The position numbers and the translations under genes were made by a program. The notes under the pieces are model-generated. The model ran no database searches and was not told the DNA's origin. It saw nothing but the letters and a program-made list of their open reading frames with translations. This document shows positions 17,403 through 25,615 of a stretch of DNA of 64,000 nt, piece after piece. The stretch comes from Treponema brennaborense DSM 12168. GTDB taxonomy: Bacteria; Spirochaetota; Spirochaetia; Treponematales; Treponemataceae. Position 1 is the stretch's first letter, and the number at the start of each line of letters is the position of its first letter. The stretch spans positions 372,001-436,000 of the forward strand of contig NC_015500.1 of NCBI RefSeq assembly GCF_000212415.1, read 5' to 3'.

Positions 17403-18635
17403 ATGAAAAAATTGGCAACACTCATTGCCGTTATTGCATCAGTAGCGTTGATATTCACATCATGCTCCAAAAAAGACGATGCGAAAAAAAGCGCCTCAGC
17501 TGATTCCTCCGCGTATCATATCGGTATCGTAACCGGTACGGTTTCCCAGTCGGAAGACGATCTGCGCGGTGCGGAAGAATTGATTAAACGATACGGCAAA
17601 GCAAGTGAAGGCGGTGTTATCCAGCACATTACGTATCCCGACGACTTCATGTCCCAGCAGGAAACGACCATTTCCCAGATCGTCGCGCTGGCCGACGATC
17701 CGCTGATGAAAGCGATCGTCGTTAATCAGGCGGTCCCCGGTACGGCCGAAGCGTTCAAACGGGTAAAAGAAAAGAGAAGCGACATCCTGTGTTTTGCCGG
17801 TGAAGCGCACGAAGATCCTCTGGTCATTCAGGCTTCCGCGGATCTGGCTATCAACGCGGACTTCATTTCCCGCGGATATACTATTATTTGGGCTGCGAAA
17901 CAAATGGGTGCGAAAACGTTCGTGCACATTTCATTCCCCCGGCATATGTCGTATGAATCGTTGGGCCTGCGCCGCCAGATTATGGAAGCCGCGTGTAAGG
18001 ATTTGGGGCTGACGTTCGTGTTTGAAACAGCTCCCGACCCGACGAGCGACGTCGGCGTTGCCGGTGCGCAGCAGTTCATTCTTGAAAAAGTACCGCAGTG
18101 GGTACAGAAATACGGAAAGGAAACGGCGTTCTTCTGTACGAACGACGCGCACACCGAACCGCTTCTGAAACAGCTTGCGACGTACGGCGGTATGTTCGTT
18201 GAAGCCGACCTTCCGTCGCCGCTGATGGGATATCCGGGAGCATTCGGAATCGATTTGACGGCTGAAGCCGGTAATTTCCCCGCTATCCTGAAGAAAGTTG
18301 AAGACGTCGTCGTAGCGAAAGCCGGTCCCGGCCGTTTTGGAACCTGGGCGTACTCGTACGGATTCAGCGTGTCGGCCGGTCTGGGTGAATACGCAAAACG
18401 CATCATCGACGGTACGGCGAAAAAAGGCAGCATGAGCGATTTGTATGCAGCTCTGGGTGAATTCACTCCGGGTGCAAAATGGAACGGCGGCAGCTATATC
18501 GACGCGAACACCGGTGTCCGCGCAAAAAATCACACGCTGATCTATATGGATACCTATATTCTGGGTACCGGTTATCTGCCCACTACCGGGCTTGAAGTAC
18601 CCGAAAAATATTATAACATCAAATTCAACAAATAA
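17403..18635 (+). CDS. DUF3798-family substrate-binding lipoprotein
   Basis: Signal peptide with lipobox LIFTSCS (C21), so it is a lipid-anchored envelope protein of about 390 mature residues. The fold is type I periplasmic-binding-protein-like, and the sequence resembles the DUF3798 family. It is followed by a double-domain ATPase and two BPD_transp_2 permeases, which makes it the likely receptor of that importer. The ligand is unknown; related importers (BMP/simple sugar families) carry nucleosides or sugars. A terminator after its stop probably keeps the receptor more abundant than the membrane parts. A strong GGAAGGAG site precedes the ATG. Confidence 0.8.
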   Translation: MKKLATLIAVIASVALIFTSCSKKDDAKKSASADSSAYHIGIVTGTVSQSEDDLRGAEELIKRYGKASEGGVIQHITYPDDFMSQQETTISQIVALADDPLMKAIVVNQAVPGTAEAFKRVKEKRSDILCFAGEAHEDPLVIQASADLAINADFISRGYTIIWAAKQMGAKTFVHISFPRHMSYESLGLRRQIMEAACKDLGLTFVFETAPDPTSDVGVAGAQQFILEKVPQWVQKYGKETAFFCTNDAHTEPLLKQLATYGGMFVEADLPSPLMGYPGAFGIDLTAEAGNFPAILKKVEDVVVAKAGPGRFGTWAYSYGFSVSAGLGEYAKRIIDGTAKKGSMSDLYAALGEFTPGAKWNGGSYIDANTGVRAKNHTLIYMDTYILGTGYLPTTGLEVPEKYYNIKFNK

Positions 18636-18651
18636 CGCGTAAGAAGGATAA

Positions 18652-18701
18652 AGCCCCGTTCCGAGTGCCGCCGTACTGCGGTTTCGGAGCGGGCTTTTTT
18701 T
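18652..18701 (+). terminator. Partial terminator between receptor and transporter genes
   Basis: AAGCCC plus CGTTCCGA pairs, with one bulge, to TCGGAGC plus GGGCTT and is followed by seven T. Lying inside an apparent operon, it should attenuate readthrough into the ATPase and permease genes. Confidence 0.75.
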
Positions 18702-18783
18702 CCGACGCTTTATCTGTATCTGCGCCGCCGATTGGACATGCGGTTTTCGGCGCGATCTTATTTTTATATTGTTTAGGAAGTAT

Positions 18784-20382
18784 ATGCCGAACGAACACCC
18801 TTTGCTAGAACTGCAGAATATTACCAAAGATTTTGCCGGAACAGTTGTCCTTGAAGATGTCAGTTTTTCCCTTAAAAAAGGGGAAATTCTGGGGTTGGTA
18901 GGTGAAAACGGAGCCGGAAAAACCACGTTGATGAGTATTCTGTTCGGAATGCCGGTCATTGCCGAAACAGGCGGATACGGCGGAAGTATCAAAATGGACG
19001 GGCAAGAAGTACGCTTCAAGACACCGTTCGACGCCCTTGATGCGGGAATAGGAATGGTTCATCAGGAATTCTCATTGATCCCCGGATTTACCACCACGGA
19101 AAATATCATGCTCAACCGTGAAATTACGAAACCGAATCCTGCCGTCAGTATTTTCGGACCGCGGATGAGTACCTTGGATCGGCCTGCCATGAAAAAAAGC
19201 GCCGAGCATGCGATTTCAAAGCTGGGTGTTCAGATAGACAGTAACATGAAAGTTGCGGAAATGCCCGTCGGTCATAAACAGTTTACGGAGATTGCCCGTG
19301 AAATCAGCCGCGAAAAAGTTCAGCTGCTCGTTCTTGACGAACCGACGGCCGTTCTGACCGAATCGGAAGCCGATATTCTGCTCGATTCGCTGAAAAAACT
19401 CGCGGCGTCCGGGATCGCGATCATTTTCATTTCGCACCGGCTGCACGAAGTAACGGAAATCTGCGATCGCGTCGTAACGCTGCGCGACGGAAAATCGATC
19501 CGCGACGTGGCGACGTCGGAAACCGATATAGAAGATATAGCAGCGTCGCTTGTGGGACGTGAAGTCGCGCAGACCCATGCGGCCGAAGCGCGCGTTATCG
19601 ATGCGCCCGATATTCTGACCGTTGAACATTTGTGGGTCGACATGCCCGGTGAAACGGTGTGCGACGCTTCGTTCGCGGTTCGCAAAGGTGAAATTTTCGG
19701 TATAGGCGGTCTCGCCGGACAGGGAAAACTCGGCGTTCCGAACGGTGTGATGGGATTGTATCCCGCCGGCGGAACCGTGCGGTTTAACGGAACTGAAATC
19801 AAGCTGAACGACCCGCGCGCGGTGCTCGACGCCAAGCTTGCGTTCGTTTCGGAAGACCGGCGCGGCGTAGGTCTTTTGCTTGACGAAAGCCTCGAATGGA
19901 ACATCGCGTTTACCGCGATGCAGACGCAGAACCGTTTTCTGCATTCGTTTCTCGGCGGATTGGTCAAATTACGCGATGAAGGCGCGATGAAAGAACTCGC
20001 GCAAAAATATATCGACATGCTTTCCATTAAATGTACCGGTACCCGGCAAAAGGCAAAAGAGCTTTCCGGCGGGAATCAGCAGAAAATCTGTCTTGCCAAG
20101 GCGTTTTGCCTGGAGCCGCAGTTACTGTTCGTCTCCGAACCGACGCGCGGTATAGACGTCGGTGCAAAGGAAATCGTTCTTGACATACTGCGCGAATACA
20201 ACCGCGAACGGGGAACGACGATCGTAATGATTTCAAGTGAATTGGAAGAATTGCGTTCCATTTGCGACCGGATCGCGGTCGTTTCCGGCGGAAAAATCGC
20301 GGGCGTACTTTCTTCGAAAGACACGCCGATCGAATTCGCGCTGTATATGTCCGGTGTAAAGGGTGAAGGTGCCGCCGTATGA
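18784..20382 (+). CDS. ABC transporter ATP-binding protein, two ATPase domains (RbsA/YufO type)
   Basis: Powers import through the two following permeases. The first half has Walker A GENGAGKT near residues 41-48, a degenerate signature PVGHKQ and Walker B LLVLDEP. The second half has a degenerate Walker A (GLAGQGKLG), a full LSGGNQQ signature and LLFVSEPTRG. This split of competent and degenerate sites is normal for the family. I chose ATG 18784 over TTG 18769. AGGAAG lies just before it, although the spacing is short. Its stop codon overlaps the next start. Confidence 0.9.
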   Translation: MPNEHPLLELQNITKDFAGTVVLEDVSFSLKKGEILGLVGENGAGKTTLMSILFGMPVIAETGGYGGSIKMDGQEVRFKTPFDALDAGIGMVHQEFSLIPGFTTTENIMLNREITKPNPAVSIFGPRMSTLDRPAMKKSAEHAISKLGVQIDSNMKVAEMPVGHKQFTEIAREISREKVQLLVLDEPTAVLTESEADILLDSLKKLAASGIAIIFISHRLHEVTEICDRVVTLRDGKSIRDVATSETDIEDIAASLVGREVAQTHAAEARVIDAPDILTVEHLWVDMPGETVCDASFAVRKGEIFGIGGLAGQGKLGVPNGVMGLYPAGGTVRFNGTEIKLNDPRAVLDAKLAFVSEDRRGVGLLLDESLEWNIAFTAMQTQNRFLHSFLGGLVKLRDEGAMKELAQKYIDMLSIKCTGTRQKAKELSGGNQQKICLAKAFCLEPQLLFVSEPTRGIDVGAKEIVLDILREYNRERGTTIVMISSELEELRSICDRIAVVSGGKIAGVLSSKDTPIEFALYMSGVKGEGAAV

Positions 20383-21443
20383 TGAACAGAACTGATTTTT
20401 TTACTATGTGCAAGACCAAGCTCGCCGAATTCGGCTGGCCGCGTATCATTATCACGCTGTTTCTCGTGTCGCTTTTTATCGCCGCGCCGTTCGTCGGCGT
20501 CAGCATGTCCGCCTCTCTTTCCGATATCATAAACCGTTTCGGTATGAACGCGCTGCTGGTTTTGGCTATGGTGCCGATGATTCAGTCCGGCTGCGGGCTG
20601 AACTTCGGCCTTTCGCTCGGCGTCATCGCCGGCTTGCTCGGCTCGACTGTCGCGATGCAGATCGGTTTTACCGGTTGGGCGGGAATTTTCGGCGCGATGC
20701 TTTTATCGGTGCCGTTCGCGGTGCTGTTCGGCTGGCTGTACAGCGGTCTTTTGAACCGAGTCAAAGGTGAAGAAATGACGATCGCCATGTACGTCGGCTT
20801 TGCGGCGGTCATGCTGATGTCGATTATGTGGCTGGTTCTGCCGTATACGAGCAACAACATGGTGTGGGGCTACGAAGGCAAAGGGCTTCGTACGACGATT
20901 ACGCTGGACGGTTATTGGGTAAAGCAGCTGAGTAATTTTCTTGCGATCCGTATCGGGCAGAATTTCGTATTCCCTACCGGTATGGTGCTGTTCGTCGCGC
21001 TGTGCTGTTTTCTCATGTGGGTTTTTCTCAGAAGCAAAACGGGAACGGCGATGACCGCCGTCGGCTCGAATCCGGATTTTGCCCGGTCGAGCGGCATCAG
21101 CATCAATAAAATGCGCCGTACGAGCATTATCTTGTCTACGGTGTTCGGCGCGCTGGGAATTCTGGTGTATCAGCAAAGTTTCGGTTTTATCCAGCTGTAC
21201 GCGGCGCCGCTGTATATGGCGTTTCCCGCCGTTGCGGCGATTCTTATCGGCGGCGCTTCGATAAATAAGGCGTCCATTTTGAACGTGATAATCGGAACGG
21301 TTCTGTTTCAGGGAATCCTGACCATGACTCCGTCGGTTATAAACAGCGTTCTGCAGACGGATATGTCGGAAGTTATCCGTATCGTATTGTCCAACGGTAT
21401 GATACTGTATGCTCTGACCCGCAAATCGGGGGCAACGAGATGA
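20379..21443 (+). CDS. ABC transporter permease (BPD_transp_2 family)
   Basis: Membrane subunit with about eight to nine hydrophobic segments over 354 residues, of the ribose/BMP importer type. The cytoplasmic loop SGISINKMRRTSI near residues 230-245 is the usual ATPase-contact region. The start overlaps the ATPase stop codon by four bases, and the end overlaps the next permease by four bases, so translation of all three is coupled. Confidence 0.88.
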   Translation: MMNRTDFFTMCKTKLAEFGWPRIIITLFLVSLFIAAPFVGVSMSASLSDIINRFGMNALLVLAMVPMIQSGCGLNFGLSLGVIAGLLGSTVAMQIGFTGWAGIFGAMLLSVPFAVLFGWLYSGLLNRVKGEEMTIAMYVGFAAVMLMSIMWLVLPYTSNNMVWGYEGKGLRTTITLDGYWVKQLSNFLAIRIGQNFVFPTGMVLFVALCCFLMWVFLRSKTGTAMTAVGSNPDFARSSGISINKMRRTSIILSTVFGALGILVYQQSFGFIQLYAAPLYMAFPAVAAILIGGASINKASILNVIIGTVLFQGILTMTPSVINSVLQTDMSEVIRIVLSNGMILYALTRKSGATR

Positions 21444-22588
21444 AAAAGACGCTCAACGTAAAATCTTTTTTGGCGAATAATCTGGTGGCGGTCATCTTTT
21501 TGATCCTTACGGTCGTTTCGATTCCCCTTTCGGGATTTTCGGCGCCGTACATTATCAACGAGATTTTGTCGCGCATCGGGCGCAACGCTTTTTTGGTGTT
21601 TTCCCTGATTCTGCCGATTATGGCCGGAATGGGGATCAACTTCGGCATGGTGCTGGGCGCCATGGCGGGGCAGATCGGACTTATTTTCGCGATGGATTGG
21701 CAGCTGGCGGGCATAGAAGGTATCGTGTTCGCGGCGCTCATCGGACTGCCGATTTCCGTATTTCTCGGCTGGATTGCCGGTTCCATTCTGAATCGCGCCC
21801 GTGGGCGTGAAATGGTAACCAGCTACATTCTGGGATTCTTTTTTAACGGAATCTATCAGTTCGTGGTGCTGTATCTGTTCGGTTCGGTGATTCCGATGCA
21901 TAATAAGGCGATTTCGCTTTCACGCGGATACGGCGTGCGCAATACGCTGAATTTGGAGCCCGTCCGGCAGGTGCTCGACAATTCGCTGATGATTACCGTC
22001 GGCGGAATCAAGATTCCGATGCTGGCGTATTTGATTATCGGAGTATTGTGCGTGTTCATCGTTTGGTTCAAAAAGACCAAGCTCGGACAGGATATGCGCG
22101 CGGTCGGTCAGGATCAAATCGTGTCGAATACGGCGGGTATTCCGGTGGAAAAAACGCGCATACTCGCGATCGTTATTTCGACCGTGCTGGCGTGTTTCGG
22201 ACAGATCATTTTTCTGCAAAATATGGGAAACATGAATACGTACAACGCGCACGATCAGACCGGATTTTTTGCCGCGGCGGCGATTCTGGTCGGCGGCGCG
22301 ACGGTTTCAAAAGCGACGATTCCCAACTGTTTCGCCGGTGTGCTTTTGCTGCACCTTATGTACATCGTGGTGCCGCGCGCCGGACAGAACGTTTTCGGAG
22401 ACGGAAATATCGGCGAATATTTCCGGCAGTTTATCGGATACGGTGTTATCGCCCTGTCGCTCGTTATCCACGCGTGGCGGACGAAACGCAACGCCGAGCG
22501 CGCGCGTCAGGTTTTGAGCCGCGGTGCTTCGGCTGACGGCGCGGCGGGATCTGACCATGCGGCGGAATCTGCCGGAGCGGAGGCGTAA
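21440..22588 (+). CDS. ABC transporter permease (BPD_transp_2 family), second subunit
   Basis: Second membrane subunit, 382 residues, similar in topology to the preceding gene. The ATPase-contact loop NTAGIPVEKTRILA lies at about residues 229-242. An Ala/Arg-rich cytoplasmic tail of about 30 residues follows the last helix. It overlaps its neighbours on both sides by one to four bases. Confidence 0.88.
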   Translation: MKKTLNVKSFLANNLVAVIFLILTVVSIPLSGFSAPYIINEILSRIGRNAFLVFSLILPIMAGMGINFGMVLGAMAGQIGLIFAMDWQLAGIEGIVFAALIGLPISVFLGWIAGSILNRARGREMVTSYILGFFFNGIYQFVVLYLFGSVIPMHNKAISLSRGYGVRNTLNLEPVRQVLDNSLMITVGGIKIPMLAYLIIGVLCVFIVWFKKTKLGQDMRAVGQDQIVSNTAGIPVEKTRILAIVISTVLACFGQIIFLQNMGNMNTYNAHDQTGFFAAAAILVGGATVSKATIPNCFAGVLLLHLMYIVVPRAGQNVFGDGNIGEYFRQFIGYGVIALSLVIHAWRTKRNAERARQVLSRGASADGAAGSDHAAESAGAEA

Positions 22589-22968
22589 TGATGATAAATA
22601 AAAAAACTGCCGCCGTCAGAGCGGCGCTCGCCGCCGCGTACGTATTGCTGCTGGTTTGCATGTTCGTGACCGGGCGCACCCATACGCTGCTGGTTGACAA
22701 CAAAGCTGCCGAAGACGGCAGCTTTACGGCCGTGCGCGGTATGGAAGTTACGGTGAACAAGGGTGAGCCCGTTGAATTCATGAAAGGCGACCGTGACAAA
22801 TTCACGGTAAAGGGGCAAACCGTCCGGCTGCACGTGGAATTCTTTGACGGGACTGAAGCGTGTGATTTTAAAGTAAAGATTCCGTTGTCTCAGGATATGG
22901 TTTTGCTTTCAATTCCGAAATTACTTGCAGGTATCGAACCGGCGATGGAACCGTTTGACAGTTTGTGA
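22588..22968 (+). CDS. Small membrane-anchored protein of the ABC operon (DUF6672-like)
   Basis: A 126-residue protein with one N-terminal membrane segment (about 12-28) and an extracytoplasmic beta-rich domain. It resembles small DUF6672-type proteins found beside DUF3798 importers, but I hold this family call loosely. Its start overlaps the permease stop by one base, so it belongs to the transporter operon and may be an accessory or ligand-handling subunit. A terminator follows 31 bp downstream. Confidence 0.65.
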   Translation: MMINKKTAAVRAALAAAYVLLLVCMFVTGRTHTLLVDNKAAEDGSFTAVRGMEVTVNKGEPVEFMKGDRDKFTVKGQTVRLHVEFFDGTEACDFKVKIPLSQDMVLLSIPKLLAGIEPAMEPFDSL

Positions 22969-22999
22969 TATAAACGATAATTCTGTTTAAGCCTATGAG

Positions 23000-23047
23000 A
23001 TGCACCTCGGAAATTGGATACGATTCAGTTTCGGGGTGCATTTTTTT
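23000..23047 (+). terminator. Rho-independent terminator of the DUF3798 ABC operon
   Basis: ATGCACCTCGGAAA (23000-23013) pairs with TTTCGGGGTGCAT (23029-23041) with one bulge, followed by a run of seven T. Confidence 0.8.
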
Positions 23048-23108
23048 ATACGGCTGCCAGAGCAAGTCGCCGTATAATATAATACAATGGTTACGGGAGA
23101 GCGTTGCA

Positions 23109-23612
23109 TTGAAAAAAAACATGAGTTTGATCTATTTGGATTCGGAATTTATTGATTGGCTGTGCGACCGATTGATACGGGAAGCACCGGAATGCGTGTG
23201 TGCCGGAGAATTGTTGTGCGGCATACGGGATTTGTCTGAGGGTATAATAGAAAACGTTCTGCTCGGTACCGCCGGTAACGAGCAGGCGTTCGATGGTTTT
23301 AACGACGATACCCTTTGTATCAGAAATCTGGTCATCTACCCTAAAAGGCGTAAAGTGCTGCTCGGTAAAGTGAAAATCGATTTGACTCCAACTGAATTCG
23401 ATATTCTCTATTTTCTTGCGCGGAATAGAGGCGTCGTTTTCAGCAAAGAGCAAATTTACCGCGCCGTATGGGGCGAAGGCGTATTATTTACCGACAGCAA
23501 TATTATGGCGTTTATCCGGAAATTACGGAAAAAAATCGAACCGGATCCCGATAAGCCGGAATATATACTGACGGTCTGGGGCAGCGGTTATAAAATTACC
23601 GATTTGCCGTAG
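23109..23612 (+). CDS. Winged-helix DNA-binding protein lacking a receiver domain
   Basis: The carboxy-terminal 90 residues form an OmpR/PhoB-type winged helix (LTPTEFDILYFLARNRGVVFSK, then a recognition-helix region and the wing around VWGSGYKI). The N-terminal 75 residues are not a recognisable receiver domain: there is no phosphoacceptor Asp pattern. I place the start at TTG 23109, nine bases after GGGAG (23095-23099). ATG 23121 is the alternative. TATAAT at 23073-23078 gives a short leader. It lies 130 bp upstream of the IbrA/IbrB-like pair on the same strand and is the obvious candidate regulator for it. Confidence 0.72.
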   Translation: MKKNMSLIYLDSEFIDWLCDRLIREAPECVCAGELLCGIRDLSEGIIENVLLGTAGNEQAFDGFNDDTLCIRNLVIYPKRRKVLLGKVKIDLTPTEFDILYFLARNRGVVFSKEQIYRAVWGEGVLFTDSNIMAFIRKLRKKIEPDPDKPEYILTVWGSGYKITDLP

Positions 23613-23644
23613 CGTGCAGCGATCCTCTCATATCTTGTTAAATC

Positions 23645-23657
23645 GCAATAAAATTGC
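23645..23657 (+). promoter_or_regulatory. Palindrome upstream of the IbrA-like gene
   Basis: GCAAT-AAA-ATTGC, a perfect 5-bp inverted repeat about 85 bp before the IbrA-like start and upstream of a TATACT at about 23694-23699. It is a possible operator for the neighbouring winged-helix protein. Short AT-rich palindromes also occur by chance. Confidence 0.3.
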
Positions 23658-23742
23658 AAGTTTTTAGTTATGGTAATAGCGTGTATATTCGATTATACTA
23701 ACCCCAGCTGCTAATTTTATCAGTGGAAGGGAGTAAAAGAGC

Positions 23743-25062
23743 TTGCAGCGCAGATATGAGAGTATAAACGTATACGAAGCTTTTCAGCAACGGTTACAAT
23801 TCATTTTTGCAGAGTTTGAAAATATCTTCGTCGCGTTCAGCGGAGGCAAGGACAGTGCCCTGCTGCTGCATTTGCTCATGGATTATAAAAAAAAGCATAA
23901 TCTGAGCACTGAAATAGGCGTGTTCCATCAGGATTTTGAAGCGCAGTATCAGGCTACGACGGAATACATTGAATCCGTGTTTGAACGGTATTTATCCGAA
24001 ATCGATCCGTATTGGGTCTGCCTGCCGATGGCGGTGCGGACTGCAGTGAGCAGTTATCAGATGTACTGGTATCCGTGGGATGACAAAAAAAAGGATATTT
24101 GGGTCAGACCGTTGCCGGATAAACCGTACGTAATTCATCAGGGAAACAATCCGTTTTATCTATATAAGTACCGGATGCTGCAGGAAGATTTGGCCAAGCA
24201 GTTCGGCCGGTGGTATAAAAAAATACACGGCGACAAAAAAACAGTCTGTCTGCTCGGTATACGTGCGGAAGAATCGCTCCAGCGATACAGCGGCTTTGTA
24301 AATAAAAGATACGGATACAAAGAGCAGTGCTGGATTTCCAAACAATTTAAAGACGTGTGGGCGGCTTCGCCGCTGTACGATTGGTCCGTCTCCGACGTGT
24401 GGACCGCGTATTATAAATTCGATTATCCTTACAACAAGCTGTATGATCTGTATTATAAAGCGGGACTTAAACCGTCTCAAATGCGGGTTGCCTCGCCGTT
24501 TAACGAATATGCAAAAGATTCGCTGAATTTGTATCGGATATTGGAACCGCAGACCTGGACGAAATTGGTCGGCCGCGTGCACGGAGCCAACTTTGCCGCC
24601 GTTTACGGAAAAACGAAAGCGCTCGGCTACCGGAATTTGACGCTGCCGGAAGGACACACCTGGAAATCGTATACGCAGTTTCTTTTGTCAACGCTTCCCG
24701 TTCGGCTGCGGCACAGTTATATGGAAAAATTCAAAACGTCGATTCAGTTCTGGCATTACACGGGCGGCGGGTTACCTGAAGCCGCTATCGAAGAATTATT
24801 TGAAAAAGGATATAAGATTTATAAAAACGGCGTTTCCAATTATACGCTGGACAAAAAGACGCGGGTCGTCTTTCTGCAGAAAATTCCCGACGATACCGAC
24901 GATATCCGTTCGACGAAAGACATTCCGTCTTGGAAACGGATGTGCTATTGTATTTTGAAAAACGATCATTTATGCCGGTTTATGGGATTCGGCTTGAGCA
25001 GACAGGAACAGAACAAAATAAATCTGATACGAAAAAAATATAAAGGTTTAGAGGAGTGGTAA
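23743..25062 (+). CDS. IbrA-like PP-loop ATPase (PAPS-reductase fold, DUF3440 type)
   Basis: The N-terminal domain has the PP-loop SGGKDS at residues 33-38, as in PAPS reductases and ATP pyrophosphatases, which adenylate a substrate or use PAPS. The C-terminal half resembles the DUF3440 extension of IbrA, described in E. coli as a regulator of immunoglobulin-binding phage genes. There is no C-terminal catalytic ECGIH motif of true PAPS reductases, so sulfate assimilation is unlikely. The start is TTG 23743, nine bases after GGGAG; the family begins at this point. The last codon overlaps the start of the IbrB-like partner. The biochemical activity is not known. Confidence 0.82.
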   Translation: MQRRYESINVYEAFQQRLQFIFAEFENIFVAFSGGKDSALLLHLLMDYKKKHNLSTEIGVFHQDFEAQYQATTEYIESVFERYLSEIDPYWVCLPMAVRTAVSSYQMYWYPWDDKKKDIWVRPLPDKPYVIHQGNNPFYLYKYRMLQEDLAKQFGRWYKKIHGDKKTVCLLGIRAEESLQRYSGFVNKRYGYKEQCWISKQFKDVWAASPLYDWSVSDVWTAYYKFDYPYNKLYDLYYKAGLKPSQMRVASPFNEYAKDSLNLYRILEPQTWTKLVGRVHGANFAAVYGKTKALGYRNLTLPEGHTWKSYTQFLLSTLPVRLRHSYMEKFKTSIQFWHYTGGGLPEAAIEELFEKGYKIYKNGVSNYTLDKKTRVVFLQKIPDDTDDIRSTKDIPSWKRMCYCILKNDHLCRFMGFGLSRQEQNKINLIRKKYKGLEEW

Positions 25063-25598
25063 TGGAATTTAAAAGTCCTGTTTATCAGGTGATTTCAGTG
25101 CCGATAGAAAAAATAACGGCGAATACGTATAATCCGAACAGCGTCGCCCCTCCTGAAATGGATCTGCTGTACGACAGCATAAAAGAAGACGGCTACACGC
25201 AGCCTATCGTGTGCTATTATTCCGTGCCGGACGATACGTACATTATTGTTGACGGCTTTCATCGTTATCGCATTATGATGGAGCACCGTGACATTTATCA
25301 GCGTGAGCAAGGAAAATTGCCGGTGGTAGTGATCGATAAAGCGCTTGATCATCGTATGGCAAGTACGATTCGGCACAACAGAGCACGCGGTTCCCACGAT
25401 GTGGATCTGATGAGCAACATCGTCAAGGAATTGCATGACATAGGCCGCAGCGATGCCTGGATTTCAAAGCATCTCGGAATGGATCGCGATGAAATCCTCC
25501 GGCTGAAACAAATTACCGGACTTGCGGCGCTGTTTCGGGATACGGAATTCGGCAACGCTTGGGTACCGGAAGACGAAGAGCTGGACGGAGAGTTGTAA
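25062..25598 (+). CDS. IbrB-like ParB/sulfiredoxin-fold protein
   Basis: Residues 10-110 form a ParB-N/sulfiredoxin-like fold with the nucleotide-binding motif VDGFHRYR. A helix-turn-helix-like stretch follows (SDAWISKHLGMDRDEILRLKQITG). There is no partner ParA and no parS site, so chromosome partitioning is unlikely. ATG 25062 shares a base with the IbrA-like stop codon and follows GAGGAG, so the two are made together. As with IbrB, the likely role is a nucleotide-dependent partner of the PP-loop protein, possibly touching DNA. The gene stops 17 bp short of a convergent MCP gene. Confidence 0.82.
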   Translation: MEFKSPVYQVISVPIEKITANTYNPNSVAPPEMDLLYDSIKEDGYTQPIVCYYSVPDDTYIIVDGFHRYRIMMEHRDIYQREQGKLPVVVIDKALDHRMASTIRHNRARGSHDVDLMSNIVKELHDIGRSDAWISKHLGMDRDEILRLKQITGLAALFRDTEFGNAWVPEDEELDGEL

Positions 25599-25615
25599 AG
25601 CCTCGTATGGCCGGC

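Noticed and set aside
23743-25062. True PAPS reductase of sulfate assimilation
   Set aside because: The PP-loop is present but the C-terminal catalytic Cys motif is absent, no cys genes are nearby, and the partner is ParB-like.
25062-25598. Chromosome-partitioning ParB
   Set aside because: There is no ParA, no parS site, and the length and context match IbrB-like proteins.
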